A stretch of 64,000 bases of DNA from Paenibacillus planticolens (GTDB lineage: Bacteria; Bacillota; Bacilli; Paenibacillales; NBRC-103111), in assembly GCF_013141725.1 (NCBI RefSeq), contig NZ_WHNZ01000022.1, positions 1 to 64,000 on the forward strand, written 5' to 3'. Of the stretch, positions 19,301-29,600 are shown piece after piece. The notes beneath the pieces were generated by a model, which saw only the letters and a program-made list of their open reading frames with translations, did no database searches and was not told the origin of the DNA. A program made the position numbers and the translations under genes. The first letter of the stretch is position 1. Every line of letters begins with the position of its first letter.

Positions 19301-22300
19301 CGCAAGCTCAGCTTCCGTGCCGATGAAGAAACGCAGATCCTCTTTATGCTGGGTATACCAGCTGATATTGACATTGATTTCAGGCTGTGTCGGACCTCCC
19401 CCGCTGCCGGCTTCCAGCACCAGCTCGGGATACATATAATCCGCATGGGTCGTGCCGTATGTCCATATTTTATTCCGGCTGCTGAAGTCCCAGCCCGACA
19501 AAACTTTGAAAGCCTCCCTGTCTGCCAGACTGCTGGACAGTATAGGAGATAGACGCCTATAGTGCTTCAGCTCGTAATAGTTTCCTGCGGCAAAGTCCAG
19601 CAGCCCGCTGTTGATTCCTAAAGTTTCATCTTTCACATAATAGTTGTTTTCCAGCAGTTCCTTATTGGCCGTATCGTATCTGCCGGCGAAGGCGCCCGCA
19701 TATGCGCCGTTCTCTCCGGAAATTTGCCCTGCCGAATAGCTGTCTTTAGCGGTTCCGCCGGTAATTCTTCCGAAGAAGCCTCCTGCGAAGGAATTGGCGC
19801 CTTTGGCCAGCACATTTTTCGCCGTGTAGCTGCTGTCTACGCTGCCGCTGTCCTGCCAACCCACAAGACCGCCTGCAATGGCATTGGCCCCATTGGAAGA
19901 AACAACGGATGAAGTGTAAGACCGGTCAACCGCACCGCTGTTTTTGCCGATCAATCCGCCCAAATAACCGAATTCAGTCCCGGTTCCGCTAATGTCGGCG
20001 GAAATATCGTTATTCAAGTAAGAGGAGGCGATAAGTCCGGTGTTCTCACCGACAAGTCCTCCGGCCTTCGTGCGATTGCCTCCCAAGGTCAATGTCGCAT
20101 TCGAGAATGAGTAATATACCGTCTTGGCATTCAGCCCGACAAGGCCGCCTACCGTGTTTTGACTGCCCTGTGAGACGACGCGGAAGCCGTCGGAAATGCT
20201 TGTATTGGCGATCACCGAACGGTTCTCTCCTACAAGACCGCCAACTTTGGAGTCAGATGAGTTCACCGTCAAACTGCCGAGATTCCTGTTATTCTGAATA
20301 GAACTCGCTGTCGCCTTCGGGTCGCCGTTGTCCATCCCTCCGGCTCTGGTGTCGTTCAGACCGACGAGGCCGCCCAGAATGGAATTGCCGGACGAAGTGT
20401 TGGCCGTTATGATGATCGGCGACATATAGTTATCGGCAATGAGTGCGGTGCTTGATCCTTTGTGGTAACCGGCCAATCCGCCTACTGTAGAGTTCGGAGC
20501 GTTGTCCGTAATCTTCACGTTGACGGCATACAAGCTGCGGACCGGGGTCGCTTCATTCCAGCCAACAACTCCTCCAGCCGTTGTTCCATCAGCAGCTTCC
20601 AGGAGATGGATGAGCACGTTCTCCACATTATGGTCTTGGGCATTCCCGCTGATGGAGGCGCCTGCTGTCTTGCCGGCTATGCCGCCGACAAGGGAATTCG
20701 CCCCGCCGACCTTGAGAATGGCGTACTCCCCATCCTCAGTGGCTATGGAAGAATTGATGATTTCATTTTCCGTATGTCCGGCAATGCCTCCCACCTTGGA
20801 AGCAGCACCGGTTGCAGTAATTAGTAAATACTTCTGAACGATGCTGCTCTGAATATGATAACCGGCTCCCATCGATTCCCCGGCGATACCTCCTGCCGTA
20901 GAACCGGCGCCGCTAATCGTGATGACAGGGCTGCCACTAACGACAGAATCCAGATTGGAGAGGATGCTTTGACCGGCAATGCCTCCCGCAATACTGCCAT
21001 CCCCAGTGGCATTGATAAGCGCTCCCGCAACTGCCGGGTCCGTACCATTGCCGGATATCGCCGCATTCTCCAATATTCCCGCAATACCTCCAGCCACGGA
21101 TTGCGGTCCATTCACCGTCAGCTTCGGATTCAGGCCATCCTCGCTAAATACTTTAGGCTGCACGATGCTGCCGGTGCTGCGGCCGGTGAGAAGACCTGCG
21201 ATACTGCTCTGCCCTTCGGCGGCAATATCCGGATTCAGAATTGCGATACGGTTAAGCGTTCCGACGTTCTGCCCGATAATGCCTCCCACTTGTGCGCGCG
21301 CACCGCTGGAAGCAAGCTTGATATTGCGAATGTTTGGAAGATTCGCAGCGGCAAGCGATGCGCTGTTTTTGCCGAATACACCTCCGATGATGGAGTCAGC
21401 CCCGCTGGATTGCAGCTTTAGCTCGCTGGCATCTGTCAAAGGCATCGATATATATACATTGCCCGAATGGTTTTCACCTACTGCGCCTCCGAGCATGGTC
21501 TTGTCTGCGGTCGAAGTCACACTCACATGCTTCACCGCGATAGGTGACTCCCCGCTTCCAATGATCGCTGTCGGGGTGGTCTCCGCGACTATACCTCCCA
21601 CTCTCCCTAGAAGCCCGTTCTGGCCTTGGGCACGAATGGCTATATACTCAGGAGCAGAGGACTGGATGCTGCCCGCTGCGTAGCCGGCGATGCCTCCCGC
21701 ATCCCCTGAGGAGTCGATGGCGGCCTGACTTGCGGCGGTATTTCCCGCCTTGGCGCCAGAAATCGTTCCGGCCCCCAAATAACCGACAATCCCCCCTGTA
21801 TAGGTGTATTCTCCTCCTGCCACTGCTAACGTCCCTGTAAAAGAGGCGCCGTCTATGGTTCCAACCTGTTCAACAAGCCCGACAATGCCGCCGGTAAATA
21901 TGCCTGAAGCCAAATCCGTATTTTGCGCGACAGCTCCATTAACACGAATCGTTTTGGCGTATTGAGCGCTCGAGAGATTGGCCCCGGCTGCCGTTATTTT
22001 GCCGATGTAGCCGCCGGTATACAAAGCTTTATCTCCCGTTATCGTAATATTACCTGTATTCGATACGTTGTTAGCCGCCTGCGTGTAAGCCTGACTGGAA
22101 ATAATTCCTCCCGTATAAATATCCGACTTTCCAGTTACAGTAATGTCTCCACTGTTGACGTATGCTCCCTGCTGCGTGCTGCCGAAGGCGACCTGTCCGC
22201 CAGCAGCCCCGAACAATCCCCCTGTATATACGTTGGAAGCACTGCCGGACACCGTTAATTTCCCTTGATTTTTAATCTGGAAGCCGGATATTGCGGAAAT

Positions 22301-23539
22301 ATTCCCGTCGACATAACCGGCCATAGAGCCTGTATATACATTCTTCGTACCGGAAGCCGCCGCTTGAATATCCACTGTATTGGTAAAGTTGCGGCTCACA
22401 GTGAGGCTTCCCTTTATTCGACCTGCTAAACCGCCCGTATAAACCAGATCCTTCGCCTGATTCGTGACCGGACCGGCATTGACATAATTAAAACTGAGGT
22501 TCAAATCCTTTTCAAACAAGCCTGTCAGCGACCCGGCATACGCCTCCGTGGAATTGGCTGCGTTTACCTGCACACTCCCTGAGTTTGCCGTCTGATCGGA
22601 GAAGGTAACCGAATCCGCTGCCGCAGTCAGGTGCCCCATAATTCCTCCGCTATAAGCGACTGTCCCATCTGCTTTGACGCTTCCGCTGTTTTTAATGAAA
22701 GTGTTGCCCTCTGCCATCAACAAGCCGGTATTCACCTGACCGAGAATCCCGCCAGCGGCTGCGGCTCCGGAGTTCTTGACGTAAACAGCAGCCGTATTGC
22801 TTGCCGACTTCAGCGTAAGCGCCCCCTCGGTGCTCCCCGCAATGCCTCCGGCGCCGGCTTGGTAGGTCGCGCCGGTAACGGTAACGGTAACGGGAGCGCT
22901 GTTCACAACATTGTTGAACGTCCCGCTAGCCGACCCGGCAATCCCGCCCGCATAGCCATACGTATTTCCAGTGACTGTCAGGTTCAGGCTGACATTCGTG
23001 GAAACATCATAAATGTAGCTGTTATTCCCGCCGCTGCTCTTGACGCGGCCGGCAAGGCCTCCTACATATGCCTCATCCGTCGGATTGACGGCTATGTTTC
23101 CGGACAGTACCAAGCCCCCCACCGTCGCATTTTCCATATTGCCGATGAAGCCCGCGTAGCTATAGTTACCGCTTACGGCAATATTGGAGATGGTGAAAGG
23201 TCCGCCGATGCTAGCGATAAGACTTCCTCTGAACGGCAGGTCTTGCGTTCCGATCGGAACCCAGTTGTATAGCGACAAACTCAAATTTCGGTCGACCGCC
23301 AAAATTTTCCCCCGAAAATCCGTCGTTCCATTATTCACAAGCTTGGCGATACCCGCAAGCTTGTTAGGTGAGTCAATCGTAAATGTCGTGTAATTGGAAT
23401 AGTTGTCATACCAGGCTGTGTCGGCGTGATCCGTCCAGTTGTCGGTATCCGCTTGCACCAGCAGTACTCCCCACGTAAGCAATAGCAGCAGCATAAGAAT
23501 GCCAAGTCTAAAGCTTTTTCTAGAAAAAACTTTACTCAT
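13310..23539 (-). CDS. Giant GLUG-repeat SLH surface protein (3409 aa)
   Basis: An exported cell-wall-anchored protein. A signal peptide covers about residues 1-31. Three large modules start near residues 35, 1390 and 2135. Each opens with a W...LAGIAKLVN/W.PIG-type lead and then runs through dozens of GLUG-like repeats (pattern GGIAGxxxGxxxxV), which suggests a long beta-helix or stalk. A chitobiase/CHB_HEX-like domain (about 2895-2965, IIYYTLDGSLPTEASLRYNG) and a glycine-rich linker (PGFGGGGGFFPP) follow. After a ~240-residue domain, three SLH domains (about 3226-3406) should bind pyruvylated wall polymer. It is last in the four-gene surface locus. It contains a 408-bp tandem duplication. 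It probably acts as an adhesin or surface scaffold; the ligand is unknown. Confidence 0.85.
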   Translation of the reverse strand: MSKVFSRKSFRLGILMLLLLLTWGVLLVQADTDNWTDHADTAWYDNYSNYTTFTIDSPNKLAGIAKLVNNGTTDFRGKILAVDRNLSLSLYNWVPIGTQDLPFRGSLIASIGGPFTISNIAVSGNYSYAGFIGNMENATVGGLVLSGNIAVNPTDEAYVGGLAGRVKSSGGNNSYIYDVSTNVSLNLTVTGNTYGYAGGIAGSASGTFNNVVNSAPVTVTVTGATYQAGAGGIAGSTEGALTLKSASNTAAVYVKNSGAAAAGGILGQVNTGLLMAEGNTFIKNSGSVKADGTVAYSGGIMGHLTAAADSVTFSDQTANSGSVQVNAANSTEAYAGSLTGLFEKDLNLSFNYVNAGPVTNQAKDLVYTGGLAGRIKGSLTVSRNFTNTVDIQAAASGTKNVYTGSMAGYVDGNISAISGFQIKNQGKLTVSGSASNVYTGGLFGAAGGQVAFGSTQQGAYVNSGDITVTGKSDIYTGGIISSQAYTQAANNVSNTGNITITGDKALYTGGYIGKITAAGANLSSAQYAKTIRVNGAVAQNTDLASGIFTGGIVGLVEQVGTIDGASFTGTLAVAGGEYTYTGGIVGYLGAGTISGAKAGNTAASQAAIDSSGDAGGIAGYAAGSIQSSAPEYIAIRAQGQNGLLGRVGGIVAETTPTAIIGSGESPIAVKHVSVTSTADKTMLGGAVGENHSGNVYISMPLTDASELKLQSSGADSIIGGVFGKNSASLAAANLPNIRNIKLASSGARAQVGGIIGQNVGTLNRIAILNPDIAAEGQSSIAGLLTGRSTGSIVQPKVFSEDGLNPKLTVNGPQSVAGGIAGILENAAISGNGTDPAVAGALINATGDGSIAGGIAGQSILSNLDSVVSGSPVITISGAGSTAGGIAGESMGAGYHIQSSIVQKYLLITATGAASKVGGIAGHTENEIINSSIATEDGEYAILKVGGANSLVGGIAGKTAGASISGNAQDHNVENVLIHLLEAADGTTAGGVVGWNEATPVRSLYAVNVKITDNAPNSTVGGLAGYHKGSSTALIADNYMSPIIITANTSSGNSILGGLVGLNDTRAGGMDNGDPKATASSIQNNRNLGSLTVNSSDSKVGGLVGENRSVIANTSISDGFRVVSQGSQNTVGGLVGLNAKTVYYSFSNATLTLGGNRTKAGGLVGENTGLIASSYLNNDISADISGTGTEFGYLGGLIGKNSGAVDRSYTSSVVSSNGANAIAGGLVGWQDSGSVDSSYTAKNVLAKGANSFAGGFFGRITGGTAKDSYSAGQISGENGAYAGAFAGRYDTANKELLENNYYVKDETLGINSGLLDFAAGNYYELKHYRRLSPILSSSLADREAFKVLSGWDFSSRNKIWTYGTTHADYMYPELVLEAGSGGGPTQPEINVNISWYTQHKEDLRFFIGTEAELAGLAAVVNGSVTGLPQFDFAGRVVEITAPIRIQSAQWTPIGNSEQHAFEGSFNGKNYLISGLRVDKPDLAGLFGVVGSGATISQVKLEPVSVTGASRVGALSAWNKGHITNVNITVPAGGYLTGGMYTGSVAGESQGTIRQAVVNVDATGEIRSLTSGAAVGGVVGYASAGSLADTTITMNGGVIKGLGSGSNTGGAVGISSSDHTLSGISLLAHNDGIANPVNITGNGNVGGIIGAKTGKESAVWDISDVTVEQAVISAGTGGNAGGVAGSLDKSALLNGVFKGTIKLSSDGATVGGIAGKSLDSIIYKGTAVPDITLSMSAGASFVGGIAGVAETTADTAFDFGQMLPLYRGITLSKAEGGTIRIVGTGNQADVSVGGVVGMNKSSSLYYTSAASGIEASGVKTANIGGIAGWNQGDIINGVSTSAITASNSSIYNAGGIAGLSSGGRIVYSQANAGSAVNISGTVGNSGVTTAAHTGGFVGRLADTIIRNSVSDSIVRVASDNPYTTLYTGGFAGLLESGGIGSGSIERAYAKNSVTVSGKAGSYAGGFAGDIDHYTIQEAYASGTVSNMAFDARSGGFAGMIDQGAVIAKAYAAQSSVEAIGTNGATRAYAGGFAGYNNGSLTETYAAVGHTASLANGSNSYVGSFIGYNFRDGQVNNSYYEGDTGIGHGTAVQGLTRADLSVQESFAGLDFATDHAYWAYLEGSNGGKPVLRNVASWTFAPDMSFMMEASSADNLVITSEQQLGGAVALLNDSDLSFYRLYHKNAAQKPTVSKLTLGRDLNLSGALWIPFEAFTGGWDGGGKKIAGLSYGGNGIENFGFVRINKGTIRNTVFADARITAGSNVGIVAGTNAENGVIAGITVSGKVSGSGDYVGGAVGKNIGVLSSVSAGNLEISGRDYVAGIAGSAKQLSNIQAGHISVTAAHYAGGIAGEAAAISNVVAGNVTVKGESALGGVAGAVTGPVSGIRAGSVTVEASNGIAAGVVPETDYEIKDVELIGVDIKGTDHIGGIAGKTTAMISGITVTGKTKIVAAEGFAGGIAGSAKQLANIRTGDISVTASRNAGGIAGEAAGISNVAAGNVTVKGEGDLGGIAGAVTGPVSGIRATSVTVEAASGTAAGVVPETDNEIKDVVLSGVNIKGFGHIGGIASKTTAAIIQVSVQGELSMKDGVAGGIVGRNEGSIVRSYFKGAISGEGQVAGGLAGENMARVEASYAVGSIDIKKDAAQVKIGGLAGTNGPAAVIEKSFSNAELHAEADVVSAGGIAGENEGTLHGVLNAGNIHVSGQSITRAGGITGYALAGSINNVLSYGQVEGAINGLMIYKKTFYGGIAGQVTDQASISNAFSDRQMLKEDIVYSNSSGQIVGSIPGKAENLLTGSLIKGALYEGLDGTIWKASDGFYPQLAQFDSVDSAKLAAAAVVLNEHDTAYRVKSSYTLTNDPSIVWKTVNKESEVQLIASLQQESKTVTVNKKALMYIDTAHNPTGLSNTTFEGKASITLSADEPQGIIYYTLDGSLPTEASLRYNGPFDLTTTTTVQAIVIAEGKNDSEAVRAVYTKKEIVPGFGGGGGFFPPSATANVLVNGKVVSAGMENTISTGGRVNTVITIQAEPLKQLLLKEKGDNAEISVVFDKKSDIWTVELNDEVMREMGERKAALRLEIGGAVYRIPAVELAKNAALQSLSKRAASGDVRVRIEIAAPEEAKAKQLEQAAASGGYSFVAPPMVFHASYITGDNVGELGHFNTYVERTLILPDNAPDTGKLAGVTITTDGAISPVATQTTRIGGKRAVVIRSMASNGTFAVVRSSGTSFGDVEQHWAQEAIRDLSSRWMISGTGAGKFEPDRSMTRAEFAAIAVKALGLPGKDGSAGKVFSDVNAADWYAPYIQRAYEYGLISGHEDGTFSPLDTISREQATTIIARAIHLSGLEVRVTDDEAEQLLAGFADAGRISGYAKAGIAQSVKAGLVSGKGDGIFSPADPMTRAEVVTILRKLLQKSALID
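15841..16656 (-). repeat. Tandem 408-bp duplication inside the giant SLH gene
   Basis: Two adjacent copies (about 15841-16248 and 16249-16656) are offset by exactly 408 bases, or 136 codons. Anchors include CGCTGACAGG at 15991 and 16399, and CTGCTTCGCCGATCCGG at 16157 and 16565. Both encode GIAGSAKQL...AGVVPETD blocks. The copies have diverged at many codons, so this is not a very recent event, and the frame is kept. Confidence 0.8.
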
Positions 23540-23574
23540 GAAATGTCCTCCCTAGTCTCCATACATAACCATAT

Positions 23575-23611
23575 CCAGCCCAAAAACCGTTCAAGACAGG
23601 CTTCGGGCTGG
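23575..23611 (-). other. Intercistronic hairpin between the two SLH genes
   Basis: CCAGCCC (23575-23581) and GGGCTGG (23605-23611) form a perfect 7-bp stem in the 104-base gap. There is no T run after it, so it is not a normal terminator. It could set relative expression or mRNA stability. GGGAGG for the downstream gene lies beyond it. Confidence 0.4.
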
Positions 23612-23643
23612 ACCATGGAATTACAGTTATTACAGTTTGTACA

Positions 23644-26600
23644 TTATTTTGGCGCCAAAAGCTTCTCCAGTCGGATCGCAATGGCTGCCGATTGCGCTCT
23701 TGTCAGCACGCCTGCCGCGTCCAGTCCTGCATCCGTTCCCAGAATGATGCCGTTCTTGACGCTTATGGCCACGTCTCTTGCGGCCCATTCCGGTAATTCA
23801 GAACCATCGGCAAACGAACTTACAATTTCTTTGACCTCTTCATTGCTAATGCGGTCTGCTGCTCCCGCATAATCCAGCAATCTTCCCGCCATGACCATAG
23901 CTTGAAGTCTGGTTAACTCTTGGTTCGGCTTGAAGGTATTGTCCTCATAGCCATTAACAATTCCTTTTTCCGCAGCGATAGCCGCACTTCGCGAGAACCA
24001 ATCCCCGCTTCCAACATCCTTGAATTGCGCGGATGCTTCCTTGTTCATGAGCCCTGCCGTGCGAAGCAATACCGTAGCGAACTCCGCTCTTGTCACCTGG
24101 TTGTCCGGAGCAAATACGCCGTTATCTCTGCCAACCATAAGAAGCTTGGCTGCCGCTTCATCGATACTGTTCTTGCCCCAGAAGTTAGCGTCAACATCTT
24201 GGAAGGATGTCTCGTTTCCAATAAACGCAATGCTTCCGTTGCCTGTCAGATTGGCCTCCACATAAGCTTGGTCACCGGACATATTCAACTTCCACGGGAT
24301 GGTCGTCCAGCTGCCGTTGCTATCCTTGAGAATTACTGCTTTAATCTCGCCTGTCGCTACATCGCTAGGAACTGGTATTTTGACAGTCGCAAAGCGGTCA
24401 TCCTTCAACGGAAGATTGAATGCTACTCCCTGTCCCAACATCCAGGCATTTATTCCAGCGGCAATGTCTTTGAGGTTATGAATCTCAGACTCGCTGTTTT
24501 TGGCGATTTTCACCTGAGAACCCTGGGCGCCTGACAGAAGCGATTTCTCCTTCAGCAGAACAGAAGCCAGAGGCGTGTCAATTTTGAACGCCTGATCTTC
24601 TTTCACGTTTTTATCCAGATTAAAGATAAAGGTATGAGCGGATGTATCGTTAGCCACGATACGGTTCTCGCCGGCGTTCAGCTCCTTGCCTGCGATGGAT
24701 AACGTCAACACGCCATTCACTTGCTGCTGAGCTACCTGTTTTCCGTTCACGGTAGAAGTCGTCGCTGGGGAACCTCCGCCAATGCCGCCTCCAAAGCCAC
24801 CTCCGATGGCTGGCATCCAAACCTGCGCAGTGATTCTTGAACTTGTCCCCAAAGCTCGCTTATCTTCGATGCTTCTCTTCGCAACGACCAAATAGTCTCC
24901 GTTCGAAGCCGGAATGATCATATTCGAAGGTATAAGAGTCCAGCTCGACAAGTCGTCGTACAGCTTAGACACATTGGCACCGATCTTGTACACCAGCTCC
25001 GCTCCATCCATATTTCCAGCGTTCGACACGCTGATTCTGGTTTTACCGGTCGTATTGTCGATTTTATTCGAAGTCGCCGACAAGGCTTCCAGCTTATCGG
25101 GGACCTTCACGACTGCCATGGAGCTGAGATTCGTATCTTCGGATACTTTGTAGCTGGCGCTTACGATGCTGGAGCCTGATTTCATCGCCTGCAGCGTTCC
25201 ATCCTCTCCGACTTGAACAGCCTCTCCCATATAGCTTGAGAAGCTCAGCTTGGCTAGATCCTCACGAGAGACAGGCGTCTCTTCATAGATAACCTTGCCT
25301 GCTGCGTCCTTCCCTTTCGCATATTTCAGAAAAGCCGCCACACGCTTTGTTTCTCCCAGCACCATGTCCGACGGTTTCTTCAAAACAAGAGCAACCGGCG
25401 CCTTAAAGGCGTTATTGGTCACATCTACAACCGCTTCATTGCGATTTCCCACTCCATCCACCGCGACAAAATTCAGCTTGACGTTGGGCTCATTGCTTGT
25501 AATTGGCACGGTTCCCTCGAATGTGCCGTCCGGCTGCACCGTAATCGGTGTTCCGCCCACGGTAAGAGCAGCGTCGCTGCTTGTCGTGCCTGTTACGGTT
25601 ATACTGCCGTTCGTCGTTCTGTCCCCTGTTTTAGGAGAAGAAATATAGAGGATTGGCGGCGTAGTATCCACCGTCAAATACAGCATCGTGATCGAGAAAT
25701 CGCCCGTACGTTTGTTTCTGGCCTTCAGCTCGACGCCGTAAGTGCCATCCGTAGGGAAGCTGCTCAAGTCCAACACGCCCGAGCTTCCGCTTCCTTGATT
25801 GGAAAGCTCAACGGTTGCTATGGTGTTCTCCGAGTAAATGGCTTCCACCTCTACATCCTTCTGATCGGACAGAAGATCAATGCGCTGGGAGGTCTTCGCC
25901 GTTAGCACCGTCAGCGAATTTCCCGAAGCTCCCATAGTGCCCGTAGGAGACGAAAGCTTCGGCTTCTGCGGCACAGGCAGCAAAGTTTTAACGGAATCCG
26001 CCCTATCCGAATAATGCCAATTTTCGTGTTGATCCAAGTTTTTCGGAGGCTTGACAGCCGCTGTGACGCCGATCACATATTCATTTCCGGTTTCCAGACC
26101 CGTATGCTTCGCCTGTCCCCCTGCCGGGCTTCCCGAGAGGGTGTCGTGATCCACCTGGTTGGAAGTAGAAACGGCTTGCCATCCGCCAACACGGATATGC
26201 TCATATTGACCTGTTGCTTCATTCCAATACTTCTGAAGCTCTTCCCCTTCGAGCGCGATACCGCCGAATTGCGGATAGGCTGAAAGCTTTCCTCCAGCTG
26301 ATTCCTGAAGCGCGTCTATATAGTAGCTCTGCGGGAATTCCTTTTGTTCCGGTTTTTCCTTGCCAGGCTTGAAGGATATTTCAAAATATCCGTTACCAGC
26401 CGGTACAACCTTCACCTGATTAACCGGTTCAGGGGCCAGCGGATCGACAATGCGGAACTTCTCCGCAGAGGTTTTGGTCGAGAAGTTCGATACGGAGTGC
26501 AGCTCCGCCCTCAAGTAGTAATCCCCCTGCATGATCAATCCACGGATATCTTCGATGCCACCGAGCAGCGGTACTTGGCTGACATCCATGGTCGTACTGC

Positions 26601-29600
26601 CAGTACCTGCCAAACCGACCGGCAAATTTTTAGCCAGCAGTATCCCAGGGTCTCCGACAGCCGGCACTTGCACCGTTTGGCCGTTGCTGTCCTTGGCCGT
26701 TTCCATTTCCCCGGTAATCGCATCCTTGGTCAGATAAAGGCTGACTGTATCCCCGTTCTTGAAGTTGCTGGCCTTCCAGGAAGCTCTAAACAGCTTGGAA
26801 TCGGAGCTGTCCGGAGTCAGCTTGACTTCTTCCAGAGTAGAAGGAAGAGGGATGTTCAGCAGCTTCGTTTCCACTGACTGGTTGGCATACAGCGTCCAGT
26901 CGCCTCCCTTGATGACTTCTTTGGGAATGGCGATATACGCTTTTCTCCGGTCTATTGTGCCTTCTGCTTGTGAGCCTTGGATAAACTGGGTATAACCCGG
27001 CAAATGACCTTTCTCTGCGACAGTTCCCTTCGCCACATCGGCCCCGGCCTGATAGTAAACGACCGGATATAGGGTTCCGGTTTTATTGTCCTTCAAAGTC
27101 AACTCAGGAGCCGTCTTCCCAAAATACTCTACATCGAGCAAGCCGTTCCCGGTCACGCTTCCCATCGGAAGTACATGATTTTTGCCGCCGTTGGAAACGG
27201 TTATGCCACCCATGCCAACATCCATGGAACCACTATCCATGATGCTGACGCCATCTCCTGCGCTGCGGTACTGGATCTCATGCAGCTGATTTTCGTTCCA
27301 CGTCCAGGACGTTGCCACAGGCTGAATGCCTTCTCCGATTACCACCAGCCGTGGTCTCTCCTCCTCATCCTGCAGTTGGAGATAAGCAAGACCTTCCGGC
27401 AAGCCTTCACCAGAGGTGCCAAATTCCAGATCGCCTTTCCAGTAATAGGTGATGCCTAGCTCAATCATGATGAAGCCGATACCGACGCCGATACCGCCAT
27501 AGATTTTATCGTTGTTCAGTCCCATGAACACGCTGCCTAATTTGATGCCTCCAACGATAGGAACTTTCGACGGGATTTGCACCTTGGCACCGACAAAGCC
27601 ATCGAAATCAATTCGGTTCTTCTCCAGATTCTGACCGACGAAGATTCGGGCGTTGCCGATAATGACATCCCAGCCGAATACATCCAGCTCAGCCTCAGCC
27701 ATGACAAACCAAGGGGTCGACCATTGCGCCTCGATCAATGCCTTAGTCAGCATCTCGACCCTTTTGGACGAAGGGCTTGGGGAATAATCAAGCCTGCCCT
27801 CAAGCTTGAATCCCGACATTTTCAACAGCAAATCAATTGAGCCATAGAAGGTAGCGGGAGGCAGTCCGAACCTAACATCCACCCCAGCTCCGATGGTCAG
27901 AGGCACATCTTTATTGCCTCCAGCAATCGTATCCGCCAGTTCCCGGATGGCTCCTCTTACGCCTGTCAGGTAAGTGGCACCGCTGATGAGAATGCCCGGG
28001 TCCATATCCTCGGCGCCAAAAGCAATGACGTCGGGCAAAACTCTGCCGTCAGACACCTGCTTAAATCCGATCTCGGCGTTGATGACGGCGATGTTTTTGA
28101 GATCTGCCTTAAATTTCATTCCATACTTGTTGGATATGCCTGGCATCTTCTGTACATAGTGAGTGACATTGAACTCTCCGGACACGTCCCCTGTCGTTCC
28201 CTCACCCTTTTTGATGATCTCTTTCCCTTTAGCGTCTTTCTCCCCAGTTTTCTTGTTCTGAGAACCTAGCAAGCCCATATCTTTGTCCAGATTGAACCTC
28301 AAGGCCGCGTCCACGCCTACAAAGCCCTTCTGATTAAAGAGTACGTCCTTAACCTCCGGCTCGAGCACCTTCAGATTCATAGTGCCGGCAAACGAAACCC
28401 CATCCTCTCGGAGCAGAAAGTCGCTCAAGGCCAAGGAGAGGCCGCTAATCGAAAATCCTGGAGTTGCATACATGCTGATCTTATTAAAATACACCTTGTC
28501 AATCGCTAACTGACGGAGCGGATTCATCCTCTCTCTGGCCGCGCCGACCGCCCATTTGAAAGCGCCGTTCAACGTGCTGTCTTCAGGGTTTTCCTTCGCT
28601 TTCTTGGCCTTCTCTTCGGCCAGCTTCTGCTTGGCCCTCTCATCCTTCGCGTCCTTTTCCTCTTGGCTCAGTCTGAAAGTCTTCTTGAAGCTGTTGAAGA
28701 AGTCCAGGGTCCACTCTCCACGGTAGAAGAGGAAGCCGCTGTTGTAGATGGTGAGATCGCCATCTCCTTTTACAAACAAAGTACTTAAAAACGGAAGATC
28801 GCTGCTCATACCCAAAGCCTCCAGCTTTCCTTTGACAAAGACGATGTCTTTGCCCTTGTAAGCTACGGTCTTGTTAATAATGGCAGGCTCGGTTTTCGTA
28901 TCCACCACATATTCCGCTTTATCTCCGTTTCCGATTTGCTTGATCATGCCTCGTATTTCAACCAGCATCTCGTCGCCGCTGCCTTTTCTGGCCTTCAGCT
29001 CGTCTTCGCTTTGGAACGTTTCGATCCGATAAGCAGATACATTCTCAAAATCAACCAGTCCAGCATCATCGAAAGTAGGGTCCAGCGCTTTGCTGGCCGC
29101 CACCAGCGAGGTTTTAAAGGTCGCAAATTGGGTCACATCCGCAGTCAGCTGGCCGATATTGGACACATTATAGCCCGGATACGCCCTGTTAACTTCGGTC
29201 AGCTTCGTGCTTGGATTGAGCACGTTGCCCAGAGCGTTCACCCTCAGATCGAGCGTGGTTTTGGTAACCGTCAAAATCTTCGCCTCACGGATTCTCGCTT
29301 TATCGTTATCGGTAACCCGGAACGATTTGGAGGTCTTGATGCTGTACATGGAAGCCGTTTCCTCATCGACTCCCGCTCCGCCCTTAAAATCGATTTCTAC
29401 CCGATACTCGCCCAAGGGAAGCTCCGGTCCCAGGTTCGCAGCCAGCACCTTGCCATAGTCGTCCACCAGGTCCCCGGTACGGTACGTAATCCGCATATCC
29501 CCCGTAAGCCCTTCGTCCGTCGATTGGATGATTACCGAGTCTTTGACCGGCACTTTGTATCGTTTTCCCGTCAACACTTCTCTGAAAAACAGATCGAAGT

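Noticed and set aside
13701..23393. Many plus-strand open frames of 60-250 codons opposite the giant surface genes
   Set aside because: They mirror the repeat-rich minus-strand coding frame, lack ribosome sites and have low-complexity repetitive products. The minus-strand protein has clear signal peptide, repeats and SLH domains.
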